From Lachnoanaerobaculum orale (lineage in GTDB: Bacteria > Bacillota > Clostridia > Lachnospirales > Lachnospiraceae): DNA of 64,000 nucleotides. The position numbers and the translations under genes were made by a program. The notes under the pieces are model-generated. The model ran no database searches. It was not told the DNA's origin and saw only the letters and a list, made by a program, of their open reading frames with translations. Location of the stretch: the NCBI RefSeq assembly GCF_003862485.1, contig NZ_RRCM01000002.1, positions 94,264 to 158,263 of the forward strand, written 5' to 3'. Shown piece after piece: positions 18,640 to 28,011 of this stretch (positions are counted from its first letter, which is position 1; the number at the start of each line of letters is the position of its first letter).

Positions 18640-20046
18640 CTAATAAGCATTTTTATTTATAAATCCCTTAAATATAGTCAAAAACATTATCTTGAAATCA
18701 AAACCCAAGGTCCAGTTTTCAATATAATATAGGTCATGGTCAATTCTTTTTTGTATGGAAGTATCTCCCCTGAATCCGTTGACCTGTGCCCAGCCGGTAA
18801 GTCCCGGTCTTACCTGATGTTTTATCATATAATGCGGTATCTCTTCCCTGAACTTTTCCACATAGAAAGGCCTCTCAGGTCTCGGACCGACAAGTGACAT
18901 ATTCCCCTTTAACACATTGAAAAACTGCGGGGTCTCATCAATGCTTGTCTTTCTGATAAACCTGCCTACAGCCGTGACTCTCGGATCATTCGGTGTAGTC
19001 CACTTTGACTTCTCCTCTGACGCCTTTTGAACAGACATGGAGCGGAATTTATACATTTTGAAAGGTTTGTTATGCAAACCCACTCTTTCCTGCGAATATA
19101 TTATCGGTCCACCGTCTGTCAACTTTACAAGTATTGCAGTGATTAACATCACAGGTGAAAACAATATTATACCAAACAATGCCCCAAATATGTCAACAAT
19201 TCTTTTTATATATGCATTGTGAAGTTCTGTAAGCGGCACATGTCTGATATTTATAACAGGAAGCCCTTGCAAATCCTCTATATAAGGAATAGTCGGTATA
19301 AAATTATTGTAATCCGGTATAAACTTCGTATGCACACCCGATTTCTCACAGTCGTTAACTATAGCCTCAAGATGCTCATACTCTTTTATACTAAGTGTAA
19401 TGGCAATCTCATCAAGCACATTCATCTCTAAGATCATATGCAGATTTGCTATTGTGCCTATTACCTTAACCCCGTTGTAGCAATATCCCCTTTCCTTGTG
19501 GTCATCTAAAATACCTCTGATATTGTAGCCCCACTCGGGATTTTGCTTAACTCTGTCTATATACCCTTCAGCCGCTCTTGAATACCCGATAAGCAAAATA
19601 TGCTTTTGGTTGTATCCCTTTGTCCTGATGCTCATCAAAAAGCTTCTTATAAAGCTCCTCTCAAAGACCATCAGTACATTTGTAAGAATATAAAAGATGA
19701 TTACCAATCTTCTTGAGAAGTGGTGCATATTCATATTCTTACCGCCAAGGTACAGTGTCAAGGTAAATATCAAAAATCCTATGGAATTGGCTTTAAAGAT
19801 ATTTGCTATCTCACTTCTTCTACCTGAAATTCTTTTGGGTGTATACAGTTCAAAGAATTCATACAGTATAAGAAATCCCGGTATTATAATAATCAATGCG
19901 CTGAAATATACCTGTGCGGACAATGCCAGTATCGCATCATCATTGTAATACATTATAAGGTAAGCTATCAAGTAGCTTGTGAATATAACAAGGGCATCCA
20001 AGAGTATATGCAGCCTATTCAGTCTCTTTTGGTTTTCTTTAATCAT
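18640..20046 (-). CDS. Undecaprenyl-phosphate sugar phosphotransferase (WbaP/CpsE-type)
   Basis: A 468-residue initiating enzyme of polysaccharide synthesis. Four N-terminal membrane segments (about 15-125), a CoA-binding-like soluble domain with HILLIGYSRAAEGYI, another membrane segment near 285-305, then the catalytic sugar transferase domain with LTDGGPIIYSQERVG, KMYKFRSM, DETPQFFNVLKG, LVGPRPERP and RPGLTGWAQVNG. It transfers a sugar-1-phosphate, commonly glucose or galactose, to undecaprenyl phosphate. GGAG six bases upstream favours a start at 20046 rather than at the in-frame ATG four codons earlier. It lies 13 bp upstream of the LCP gene, and about 120 bp separates it from the preceding glycosyltransferase. 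Confidence 0.92.
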   Translation of the reverse strand: MIKENQKRLNRLHILLDALVIFTSYLIAYLIMYYNDDAILALSAQVYFSALIIIIPGFLILYEFFELYTPKRISGRRSEIANIFKANSIGFLIFTLTLYLGGKNMNMHHFSRRLVIIFYILTNVLMVFERSFIRSFLMSIRTKGYNQKHILLIGYSRAAEGYIDRVKQNPEWGYNIRGILDDHKERGYCYNGVKVIGTIANLHMILEMNVLDEIAITLSIKEYEHLEAIVNDCEKSGVHTKFIPDYNNFIPTIPYIEDLQGLPVINIRHVPLTELHNAYIKRIVDIFGALFGIILFSPVMLITAILVKLTDGGPIIYSQERVGLHNKPFKMYKFRSMSVQKASEEKSKWTTPNDPRVTAVGRFIRKTSIDETPQFFNVLKGNMSLVGPRPERPFYVEKFREEIPHYMIKHQVRPGLTGWAQVNGFRGDTSIQKRIDHDLYYIENWTLGFDFKIMFLTIFKGFINKNAY

Positions 20047-20169
20047 ATATTGCTCCATATCGCACTTAAAGTGTTCGATTTCTGCCTAAATTTTGTAAAA
20101 CCCTGAAACTATTTTACAACTAAAAACAAAATCATTTATTACATTTTATTTAATCTTTAGTAACAGTTA

Positions 20170-21162
20170 TTAACAGGTATGCCTTTTTATAAATCTGTAC
20201 ACATATTCAAAGGTGCCGAATATGATTTCACCTTCCAGAGCCAATATATTTGATTTCTTTATTTCACTAAAATCCACTCTGTCACATTCTTTTAAGTTTT
20301 TAAATCCTTCAATAAGTCCGTTTACATAATCTTTTATAAATCCCTTTTTCAAGAAAAATCCCATCTTTATAAATGTACCGAGTGCAAGCGGTAAAATATT
20401 GAAAGCTATCTGCAAATTTGTCATATTCTTGTATATAAGATAAATATTGTTTCTTGCTGCCAGTCTTACCTTAAATGAATTGTACTTTGAGCCTGATGTG
20501 GCGCTTCCAAGGTGATATACCTTTGCAAGCGGCTCAAAACCTATAATATATCCTTTAAGCCTTGCCCTGAAGCTTAAGTCCATATCTTCAAGGTATGCAA
20601 AGTGCATTTCATCAAAGTATCCTACTTCGTCCAATATACTCTTTCTGTATATGCTTGCACCTGCACAGGCGGAAAATACAGCTCGCTTCTTTGTAAAGTC
20701 GCCTACCTTCTCACCTACACCTATCTGATATCCCCATCCAAGCAGTGAATATCCGTCTCCGGCGTCGTCCACAAGTTCCTTATTATGCGCGTTTATCATA
20801 AGCGGATTTACTGCAAATATCTTCTCAGACTTTTCTATCGCATTTACAAGTCTTTCCACATAGTCATTAAAAACTTGTGTATCGTTGTTTAATAAAATAA
20901 TATACTTACTGTCGCTTGCAGCCAGTCCTACATTTACTCCTCCTGCAAAGCCTAAGTTTTCATCCAAGTATATCACCCTTATATTCAGATTTTTTTCATA
21001 GCTTTCCAAATCTCTTAAATACTCAAGTGAAGCATCCTTTGAGCCGTTATCGACCACCAGCACATCAAAGTTTTTGTATGTCTGATTTCTCAACGACTCT
21101 ATACAATCGCCCAAAAAGGCGGCACCGTTGTAATTCGGTATTATTATTGTTACTTTACTCAT
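20170..21162 (-). CDS. Family 2 glycosyltransferase (rhamnosyltransferase-like)
   Basis: A 330-residue GT-A fold glycosyltransferase. The N-terminal TIIIPNYNG, the nucleotide-binding VVDNGSKDAS, the metal-binding region LLNNDT (the DXD position) and the acceptor-side FAYLEDMDLSFRA are all present in the usual order, resembling WbbL/RfbF-type rhamnosyltransferases. No membrane segment is evident, so it should act on the cytoplasmic face of the membrane on a lipid-linked glycan. The specific donor sugar cannot be told from sequence. It follows the large GT2 gene by 13 bp. Confidence 0.9.
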   Translation of the reverse strand: MSKVTIIIPNYNGAAFLGDCIESLRNQTYKNFDVLVVDNGSKDASLEYLRDLESYEKNLNIRVIYLDENLGFAGGVNVGLAASDSKYIILLNNDTQVFNDYVERLVNAIEKSEKIFAVNPLMINAHNKELVDDAGDGYSLLGWGYQIGVGEKVGDFTKKRAVFSACAGASIYRKSILDEVGYFDEMHFAYLEDMDLSFRARLKGYIIGFEPLAKVYHLGSATSGSKYNSFKVRLAARNNIYLIYKNMTNLQIAFNILPLALGTFIKMGFFLKKGFIKDYVNGLIEGFKNLKECDRVDFSEIKKSNILALEGEIIFGTFEYVYRFIKRHTC

Positions 21163-21175
21163 AATTCTCCCATAC

Positions 21176-23389
21176 CTACAGGTATTTTTTTATCTTCTCA
21201 TCTATAAAAGGTTCGCCTATCTTTTCATGTAACAAATCTCTGAGTGCAAAGTTTGACTTTCTAAGCGTGAGATTCGGATTGTAATACGGGTCACCCTCAG
21301 CCAAAATCTTCGGCCATCTCTTCATAAATATAGCAGTCTCTCTGTTGAATCTTTCAATCTTTTCAGGGCTGTCCTCAAGTCCTCTTGATTTTGATTCATA
21401 GTGGTAAAACAGCGCATAAGGATTGTACACAACAAGATAATCTTTTGATCTTACCTTCATACAAAAATCAATATCGTTAAAGGCTACAGCAAGTTCCTCA
21501 CTGAATCCGCCCACTTCATTAAATATTGATTTCTTTGTAATAAGTGCTGCCGCCGTTACGGCTGAATAGTCCTGTAATGTAAGCGCTCTGTGGAAATAAC
21601 TGTTTTCCACATCCGACAGTCCTATAAATGTATGACCTGCCACACCTCCGAAGCCTATTACAACACCTGCGTGCTGTATGGTGCCATCATTGTAAAGCAG
21701 CCTTGCACCTACTATTCCCACATCTTTTCTAAAGGCATACCACATCATCTCCTCTATTGATGTCGGATTTATCATTTCAATATCATTATTCAAAAAGAAC
21801 AGATACTCACCGCTTGCATAGCCTACACCGAAGTTGTTGATAAGAGAATAATTAAATTCTCTCTCCCAGAAAACCACCTTAACATTGTCAAATTCCTTTT
21901 GAATCTTTTCATAGTAATCAAAAGTCTTTTTCTCTGTGGAATTGTTCTCAACCACAATAAACTCTATATTTTTATAGGTACTCTTTGTCACTATGGAACG
22001 AATTGCAAGGTCAAGGTCATCACTGTGATCTTTGTTCGGAATAATAATTGATAAAAGCGGCTGCTCTTTCATAATAAAGTACTTGTGATAGATGCCGTAG
22101 TCCACACCTTTTTCAATTTTTTCCACAGGTAGGGAATTTCCCATTCTCTCTATATGTGCCTTTATAGCTCTTGCACCGGCCTCAAAAGCATACAGCTTAC
22201 TTTGAGGATTGGATGCTGTAGAGTTCATATGACATCTCCAGTGGTATAAGACCTTAGGTATATGCACAATCTTTTTTGCATTCTCACTGACTCTGAAGAT
22301 AAAGTCATAGTCCTGTGCTCCGTCATATGCGGCATCAAACATTCCCGCCGTATCCACAAGTTCTTTCTTTACTACAAAAAGATGACAGATATAGTTTACG
22401 CTCTCAAGCATATCAATATTGAAGTCAGGTTTAAAATGAGGGTCAAACAGTGAACCGCCGTCCATATCAAGCTTATCTTCATCAGAGTACATACAGTCAC
22501 ATTTTGTTTCATTTATCGCCTTGGCACATTCATACAGCGCATTTTGTGTTATCACATCATCATGGTCCGCAAGCACTATATAATCGCCTGTAGCCATCTT
22601 TAGAGCTTCGTTGGTATTGCCTGCAATCCCCAGATTCTTGCCGAGCTTTTTATACTTTATCTTATTTTGTGCACTTTTTTCTTCAATATATTTTTTTATA
22701 AACTCTTCCTTATCCTTACCGCCTTCAGAGCCGTCCGCAAGACAAACTTCAAAATTTTGATAAGTCTGATTCAGTATGGAGTCAAGCAACTCTCCAAGGA
22801 AATTGTCAGGTGTGGCATAAAGCGGCACCACTATCGAAAATAAAGGTGAGTAATCAAATTTTACATCTCTTTGTGCATTCAGTTCTTCTTTGGTAGGCTT
22901 GGTTTTTTCATACCACTCCGCATACTCGTAGTCATTGTCCATGCCTTGAATCTTACTCTTTGACTTTCTTATAAGTGCCCTGAGACCGTTCTTTTTCATA
23001 AAGTTCATTGCAACCCTTACAGTTTCCATATTGCAAAGGTCCTTTAACTTTTCCATCCTCTTATAGGCTACACTGGAGCGTTTATATATCAGTTCTTCAT
23101 TGTACTTTATTCTCTTTTTTTGCTTGTCGATTGCTATCTCAAGGTAGTAGTCATCGCCCCTTTTGTAGTCAAACTTTATATCAAATCCGTAGTCCTCGTC
23201 ATATACCTTTCCGAAGTATGTCTGACTTACATCATCTCTTCTGGTCTTTACATATTTGAATTCCACACTCTCCATCTTACTGTTATAGACATGAAAAGAG
23301 GGCTGTGAAGTCGGCTTTTTGCCTACAACCCAACCGTTCAAAGTAATATAGTTCTCGCGTATGCGAACGTAGTCCACCTTATATTTCAT
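21176..23389 (-). CDS. Large protein with two family 2 glycosyltransferase domains
   Basis: A 737-residue protein with three parts: an N-terminal beta-rich region of about 110 residues plus a linker to about 170, a first GT2 domain (about 180-400; SIVVPLYATP, LADHDDVI, YSDEDKLD) and a second GT2 domain (about 435-680; SIIIPNKDHSDD, VVENNSTEK, FLNNDIEM, VAFNDIDFCMKV). Two complete domains suggest that it adds two different sugars or makes an alternating polymer. The N-terminal module resembles carbohydrate-associated domains found at the front of such fusions but was not identified. It lies between two other glycosyltransferases in the same operon. Confidence 0.9.
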   Translation of the reverse strand: MKYKVDYVRIRENYITLNGWVVGKKPTSQPSFHVYNSKMESVEFKYVKTRRDDVSQTYFGKVYDEDYGFDIKFDYKRGDDYYLEIAIDKQKKRIKYNEELIYKRSSVAYKRMEKLKDLCNMETVRVAMNFMKKNGLRALIRKSKSKIQGMDNDYEYAEWYEKTKPTKEELNAQRDVKFDYSPLFSIVVPLYATPDNFLGELLDSILNQTYQNFEVCLADGSEGGKDKEEFIKKYIEEKSAQNKIKYKKLGKNLGIAGNTNEALKMATGDYIVLADHDDVITQNALYECAKAINETKCDCMYSDEDKLDMDGGSLFDPHFKPDFNIDMLESVNYICHLFVVKKELVDTAGMFDAAYDGAQDYDFIFRVSENAKKIVHIPKVLYHWRCHMNSTASNPQSKLYAFEAGARAIKAHIERMGNSLPVEKIEKGVDYGIYHKYFIMKEQPLLSIIIPNKDHSDDLDLAIRSIVTKSTYKNIEFIVVENNSTEKKTFDYYEKIQKEFDNVKVVFWEREFNYSLINNFGVGYASGEYLFFLNNDIEMINPTSIEEMMWYAFRKDVGIVGARLLYNDGTIQHAGVVIGFGGVAGHTFIGLSDVENSYFHRALTLQDYSAVTAAALITKKSIFNEVGGFSEELAVAFNDIDFCMKVRSKDYLVVYNPYALFYHYESKSRGLEDSPEKIERFNRETAIFMKRWPKILAEGDPYYNPNLTLRKSNFALRDLLHEKIGEPFIDEKIKKYL

Positions 23390-23403
23390 AAAGTATTTTC
23401 CTT

Positions 23404-24342
23404 TTATTCTTCAAAATTGATTCTTTCTTCTTCCACTACAAGCGGTCTGTTCATCACTCTTTGGTTTATGGTCATTATATACTCACCGACAAGTCCTATA
23501 AAAAATATCTGTATAGAACCTAAAAAAAGCATACCTATAAGAATAGGTGCCATCCCTGCCGGGAATCTGTCCCAATATAAGAGTTTCATAATCAAATATA
23601 TCACAGCTATTACCATGGACAGTCCTGAGAGTATAATACCTGCAAAGGTCGCAAGACGAAGTCCGACCTTTGTATATGCGGTAAATGAAAGCATTGCCGC
23701 ATCATAAAGTTTATAAAAGTTGTTGCTGGTCTTTCCCGCTCTTCTTTGCGGCTGCTCATACGGAATCTCTTTCCTTCTGAATCCAAGCTCCGCAACTATT
23801 CCTCTAAGAAAAGGTACCGGGTCGTCAAGCTCTCTCATAACATTGATAAATGCCTTGTCATACAGTCCGAAACCTGTAAAATGCTCTATCTGTTCCACCT
23901 CCGAAAGCTTCTTTATTGTTCTGTAATAAAGACTCCTAAGGTGATACATTATTTTATTTTCCTGACTGGATTTTTTGATTCCGATAGCTATCTTATAGCC
24001 CTCTTCCCAAGCTTTTACATACTTCGGTATCATCTCCACGGGATCTTGAAAATCCGCAGCCATCAAAATAGTCGCGTCTCCGGTACTTTGTAACATTCCG
24101 TAGTATGGAGAATTGAACTGTCCGAAATTCTTTGCATTGAATATACCCTTGATACCTTTGTCATTCTTACAAAGTTCTCTTATCAACTCTCTTGTTCTGT
24201 CTTTTGAATCATTGTCAATAAAAATAATCTCATATTTGTAAGCTGAAAGATCATTTTTGAATACTTCCCTTATGGCATTTGCCATAGGTACCACATTTTC
24301 TTCTTCATTATAACATGGTACCACCACACTTATTTTTTTCAT
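23404..24342 (-). CDS. Family 2 glycosyltransferase, DPM1/GtrB type
   Basis: A 312-residue polyprenyl-phosphate sugar synthase-like protein. The catalytic domain has SVVVPCYNEEENV at the N-terminus, IDNDSKDRT and MAADFQDP (DXD region), and the protein ends with two membrane helices (about 230-255 and 265-290), the arrangement of GtrB/ArnC enzymes that make undecaprenyl-phosphate-linked glucose or other sugars used outside the membrane. It starts one base after the alcohol dehydrogenase gene ends. No GtrA-like flippase is seen in the window. Confidence 0.91.
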   Translation of the reverse strand: MKKISVVVPCYNEEENVVPMANAIREVFKNDLSAYKYEIIFIDNDSKDRTRELIRELCKNDKGIKGIFNAKNFGQFNSPYYGMLQSTGDATILMAADFQDPVEMIPKYVKAWEEGYKIAIGIKKSSQENKIMYHLRSLYYRTIKKLSEVEQIEHFTGFGLYDKAFINVMRELDDPVPFLRGIVAELGFRRKEIPYEQPQRRAGKTSNNFYKLYDAAMLSFTAYTKVGLRLATFAGIILSGLSMVIAVIYLIMKLLYWDRFPAGMAPILIGMLFLGSIQIFFIGLVGEYIMTINQRVMNRPLVVEEERINFEE

Positions 24343-24343
24343 T

Positions 24344-25405
24344 CTACCATCCTGTAAGTATCATTGTCTTTATAACATCATTACCCTTATCTTTCATAAG
24401 TTGTAATGCTTCCACCACATTCTCAAATCCTTTGAATGTATGTGTAATCATCTTGTCAGGTTCAAACCTTTTGTACTTTACCATGGATAAGAGTCTTTCC
24501 ATCCTGACTCTGCCGCCTTTTCCAAGCTCCATATATATACTTTTACCGGACATACCCCTTCCTGAAGAAAACTTCGGTATCTCCATACTTCCGTCTCCTG
24601 TAAAAAGTTTCAGATTTACAACCTTTCCGACACCATATCTTACCATATCTATCGCATCTGAAAAAGTCCTATCATTGCCTCCTGCAATTATTACCACATC
24701 TGCACCCTTACCGTTTGTCGCTTTAAGGACATATTCGACTATATTGTGGTCTTTGTAAGATATCACTTCACTTGCTCCGTACTCATATGCAAGCGGAATA
24801 CTTGCTCCTCTGCTGCCTACCGCAATAATCCTTCCGGCACCTCGAAGTGCGGCACCGCATATTGCCATCAGTCCTACGCCGCCTATGCCGAGTACTACAA
24901 CCGTATCGCCGAAGTTTACCCTCTCTGCACCTGTAAAGCCCGTTGTCGCCATATCCGTACACATAAGTGCACTGCCAAGGCTTACCCCCTCAGGCAAAAG
25001 TGCCAGATTAAGATCCGCATCCGCCACTTCAAACTCTCTTGCAAAGACTCCCGGAGTACTTCTTCCAAGTGTATTTGCACTGAAGTTTGCCCCTGCATGC
25101 AAAAGATTACCGTCCTGTATATCCTTGTCGTGAAAATTCGGAGTCATGGAAGGCACTGCCACAATATCTCCCTCCTTGAAATCTCTTACACTTTCACCTG
25201 CCTTAACCACTCTTGCCACCGCTTCATGCCCCAAAATAAGATTGTCGGGCTTTTTTGAACCTGAGCCGTATACTGTATTTACATCCGATGTGCATACCGA
25301 TATGGCCACCGGAGTCAGTATAGCATTGTACTCACTTTTAAATACCGGTCTTTGTGCATCTATAATCTCGGCTCTGTTTCTTTCTACCAGTGCAAATGCT
25401 TCCAT
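24344..25405 (-). CDS. Zinc-dependent alcohol dehydrogenase (secondary-alcohol/isopropanol dehydrogenase type)
   Basis: A 353-residue medium-chain dehydrogenase resembling clostridial NADP-dependent isopropanol dehydrogenase. Family features are CTSDVNTVY with zinc ligand Cys38, GHEA with His60, MCTDMATTGF containing the aspartate zinc ligand of that subfamily, and the nucleotide-binding VVVLGIGGVGLMAI. The structural-zinc cysteine cluster of liver-type enzymes is absent, as in this subfamily. It is the first gene of an operon of glycosyltransferases; whether it makes an alcohol or polyol substituent for the glycan or is merely co-located is not known. A good promoter lies about 60 bases upstream. 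Confidence 0.88.
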   Translation of the reverse strand: MEAFALVERNRAEIIDAQRPVFKSEYNAILTPVAISVCTSDVNTVYGSGSKKPDNLILGHEAVARVVKAGESVRDFKEGDIVAVPSMTPNFHDKDIQDGNLLHAGANFSANTLGRSTPGVFAREFEVADADLNLALLPEGVSLGSALMCTDMATTGFTGAERVNFGDTVVVLGIGGVGLMAICGAALRGAGRIIAVGSRGASIPLAYEYGASEVISYKDHNIVEYVLKATNGKGADVVIIAGGNDRTFSDAIDMVRYGVGKVVNLKLFTGDGSMEIPKFSSGRGMSGKSIYMELGKGGRVRMERLLSMVKYKRFEPDKMITHTFKGFENVVEALQLMKDKGNDVIKTMILTGW

Positions 25406-25464
25406 TACTTCTTTTGCCTTTTCCTTTCAAAATAATACACTTATTACTTCAATCAAATACTATT

Positions 25465-25493
25465 ATTATATATCCTAAACGCCGATGTAACAA
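25465..25493 (-). promoter_or_regulatory. Sigma-A promoter of the polysaccharide operon
   Basis: On the minus strand TTGTTA (25493-25488) and a perfect TATAAT (25470-25465) are 17 bases apart. The predicted start gives a leader of about 50 bases to the alcohol dehydrogenase ATG. Confidence 0.72.
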
Positions 25494-25508
25494 TAGTGAG
25501 AATGCAAA

Positions 25509-25563
25509 CAAAAAATGCTTGGACAAGTATCGAAAGAAAACTTTTCAATACTAATCTAAGCAT
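25509..25563 (-). terminator. Intrinsic terminator of the second degV gene
   Basis: A long imperfect hairpin with a perfect 6-bp base (ATGCTT/AAGCAT) and an inner 11-12-bp arm is followed on the minus strand by TTTTTTG. It lies 17 bases after the degV stop. Confidence 0.8.
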
Positions 25564-25580
25564 CTTTTACTTCTTAATGA

Positions 25581-26462
25581 TTATCTTTTGTCTCCAATAA
25601 AAAATACTGCGACTGTTCCCGGACCGGTATGTGCACCTATTATATGACCTATCTCTTTTACTTCAACATTCCCTTTTAGATTCGGGAAGCGGGCCTCAAG
25701 CATACTTGCAAGTTTTGTGGCCTCTTTTTCTGAATCTGCGTGACTGATAAAACATTTTCCTGTATATCTCTTGCCGTCGACCGCCTGTACTTCCATTCTT
25801 GAAACAATGGCTTCCATGGTCTTTTTCTTGGTCTTCACTTTTTCAATCACGACCAGCTTACCGTCTCCGTCCACACACATAAGCGGACAGAAGTTAAGTG
25901 TCTTACCTATCTTATATGTAAAGTTTGTCAAGCTTTCTTCTTTCAGATAAGTAGTCAAATCGGTTGAGAAAAACCAATGATTGATATACTTTTTTGAATT
26001 CTCCGCATAGAGCTTCAATTTGTCAATAGGCATTCCCTCGTCCCTTTTGTCCGCCAAAATGTCAATCAGCAAGCCCATGCCTGCCGATGCGGACAAAGAG
26101 TCTACTACATGTAATTGTCTTTCAGGATATTCCCCCTTTAGTTCTTCTGCTGCTGCCGTCGCGGTCAGATACGATTCGGATATACTTGATGAAAGACAAA
26201 TATGTAATATATCCTTACCGTCTTCCAAAAATTTCTTAAAGTATTCCTTGTAATCTGCCATGTCGATTTGACTTGTTGTCGGATTTATACCATTTCTCAT
26301 CTTCTCATAGAAATCCGATAAAGGCACGCTCTCTCCCATACTTTCATCATATATCTGTCCATCAATAGAATATGTACTGTCAATATGATGAATATCCCTA
26401 CTAGAGTAATACCCGTTAGTCATATCTGCGGTGGAGCTGCATGATAAAATATAGTCCTCCAT
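25581..26462 (-). CDS. DegV family fatty-acid-binding protein (copy 2)
   Basis: A 293-residue DegV/FakB-like protein, clearly diverged from copy 1 at 2506-3372. Family marks are the N-terminal LSCSSTADMT, NPTTSQIDMADY (TSQ motif), LHICLSSSISESY and the C-terminal GAHTGPGTVAVFF. The family binds fatty acids for the FakA kinase. It is monocistronic, with AGGAGG six bases upstream, its own terminator, and a leader that carries an 11-bp perfect inverted repeat (26509-26550). Copies of DegV with different acyl specificities are common in Clostridia. Confidence 0.9.
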   Translation of the reverse strand: MEDYILSCSSTADMTNGYYSSRDIHHIDSTYSIDGQIYDESMGESVPLSDFYEKMRNGINPTTSQIDMADYKEYFKKFLEDGKDILHICLSSSISESYLTATAAAEELKGEYPERQLHVVDSLSASAGMGLLIDILADKRDEGMPIDKLKLYAENSKKYINHWFFSTDLTTYLKEESLTNFTYKIGKTLNFCPLMCVDGDGKLVVIEKVKTKKKTMEAIVSRMEVQAVDGKRYTGKCFISHADSEKEATKLASMLEARFPNLKGNVEVKEIGHIIGAHTGPGTVAVFFIGDKR

Positions 26463-26508
26463 GACTATACCTCCTAACGTTTTTTTGTAACCTAACCGTA
26501 TGTATTTA

Positions 26509-26550
26509 ATATTGAAGTAATGCTTACGTCCATTAAAAATACTTCAATAT
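26509..26550 (-). promoter_or_regulatory. 11-bp perfect inverted repeat in the degV leader
   Basis: ATATTGAAGTA and TACTTCAATAT form an 11-bp perfect stem around a 20-base loop, about 45 bases upstream of the degV copy 2 start. There is no U-tract after it on either strand, so it is not an ordinary terminator. It may be an operator or an RNA stem controlling translation; FapR-like fatty-acid regulators bind inverted repeats, but no match to a known site is claimed. Confidence 0.4.
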
Positions 26551-26785
26551 AAGGACCGGTTCACCCCTTATTTCTGTCTAACATATCAAGTCAATCTACT
26601 GTCAATTTGTGCAAATCTTTATGCATCTATATAATAACATACTTTTAAGCTATTTTTCAATATTTTATTGTTTGATTTATATTTTTTATGCTATTTTTTA
26701 TTTGCAAAAACTTTTTAAAAAATCTATTTTCGCTATATATATATTATTATCTGATATAATTGTATATAATGATGTTTTTTAGAGT

Positions 26786-26817
26786 CAAAAAAAGGCCTTA
26801 TATTTGAAATAAGACCT
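26786..26817 (-). terminator. Intrinsic terminator of the tetrapyrrole operon
   Basis: A 9-bp stem (AGGTCTTAT with ATAAGGCCT, one G-U pair) is followed on the minus strand by TTTTTTTG, about 20 bases after the hemA stop. Confidence 0.88.
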
Positions 26818-26838
26818 CATAAAAAATGACAAAATTTT

Positions 26839-28011
26839 TTAACTTGAAAGCGTTTCAATCAGTGATTGCAGTGCCTCCAGACTTCCGTTATCTCTAATCT
26901 TATAAAACAGATGTTCAAGCGTCTTTCTCTCACCAATTCTTGCTATTTCTTTTTCAAGACTCTTTGTCGCATCCAAAAAGACTTGCCAATTTTCCTGAAA
27001 CAGTTCCCATTTTAAGAACTTCTCAACTCCGTCTGCTGCCATCTCCCTTGCTTTTTCAATACTGAGCTTTTTCTTTTCGTTGTTTTCCTTGGCATATTTT
27101 TTCATATCATCCATATTGTAATATGATACACCCTCCAAGCTTTTTACCCTCTCATCAATATCACAAGGCAGAGCCAAGTCCACAAATATCTTTTTGCAGG
27201 CTTTACTTAAGTTGTTTTTTATATGCTCCATAGTCAAAGTAAAATGCGGTCCGCTTGTGGAAGAGATTATAATATCCGCATCATCCACATACTTATATCT
27301 GTCATTGTATTCGATTATTCTTACCTTTCCCTCTGCATTAGGCGACATATCTATATTGTGGCTTCTCTTTGTGACATAAATTTGTGAAAAATCGTAGCTT
27401 AGGGCATTCTTTAAGACAATGCTTCCTATCTTACCTGACGCACCTATTATAAGCAGCTTCTTCCCTTCAAAACCTGACAACTCATCCTTTGCAACTCTTA
27501 ATGCAAGCGTTGCGGTAGATACTCCGGACTTTGATATAAGTGTCTCCGTCTTTATCTTCTTTGCCTCGGTAACGGCATCTCTAAAAAGAGTATTCAGATA
27601 AAGATGTGAAGTGTTACATTTTCTTGCAAATTCTATAGCATCCTTTACCTGCCCAAGTATTTGGTCTTCTCCGATAAGCATCGAATCAAGCCCTGCACTT
27701 ACCATATATAAATGGCTTACAGCACCCCTTCCGGTATAGCACAGTATATAATCTCTCAAATGTTCTATATCCCTACCTATAATATCTTCACACTTTTTTA
27801 AAATAAGGCTTATCAAAGTATTGGTATTCTCTTCATGCGTACTTATATATATCTCAGTTCTGTTACAGGTCACAAGTACCGCCGCCTCATCTATAGGTTC
27901 TTCACTGCACAGTGTAAGAAGCAGTTTTTTCTTGTCCTCATCCCCAAAGGCAAAATATTCTCTCACCTTTTGCGGAGTATTCTTAAAGCTGAGACTCAGA
28001 AGTAAAATCAT
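26839..28011 (-). CDS. hemA: Glutamyl-tRNA reductase
   Basis: A 390-residue enzyme that reduces glutamyl-tRNA to glutamate-1-semialdehyde with NADPH, the first committed step of C5 tetrapyrrole synthesis. The catalytic Cys49 is in VTCNRTEIY, the substrate-binding SGLDSMLIGEDQILGQVK follows, and the NADPH-binding LLIIGASGKIGSIVLKNAL is near residue 180. It is the last gene of the operon, overlapping hemL by 4 bp; the next enzyme, HemL, is made from the same mRNA, which suits channeling of the unstable semialdehyde. Confidence 0.96.
   Translation of the reverse strand: MILLLSLSFKNTPQKVREYFAFGDEDKKKLLLTLCSEEPIDEAAVLVTCNRTEIYISTHEENTNTLISLILKKCEDIIGRDIEHLRDYILCYTGRGAVSHLYMVSAGLDSMLIGEDQILGQVKDAIEFARKCNTSHLYLNTLFRDAVTEAKKIKTETLISKSGVSTATLALRVAKDELSGFEGKKLLIIGASGKIGSIVLKNALSYDFSQIYVTKRSHNIDMSPNAEGKVRIIEYNDRYKYVDDADIIISSTSGPHFTLTMEHIKNNLSKACKKIFVDLALPCDIDERVKSLEGVSYYNMDDMKKYAKENNEKKKLSIEKAREMAADGVEKFLKWELFQENWQVFLDATKSLEKEIARIGERKTLEHLFYKIRDNGSLEALQSLIETLSS

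Larger units (their letters stand above)
26463..26838. other. Intergenic region upstream of degV copy 2
   Basis: This 376-base AT-rich region holds no gene. It contains the hemA terminator (26786-26817) and, on the degV side, an inverted repeat. TTGAC occurs twice on the minus strand around 26592-26610 and may belong to the degV promoter, but no convincing -10 box at the right spacing was found. Confidence 0.6.
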
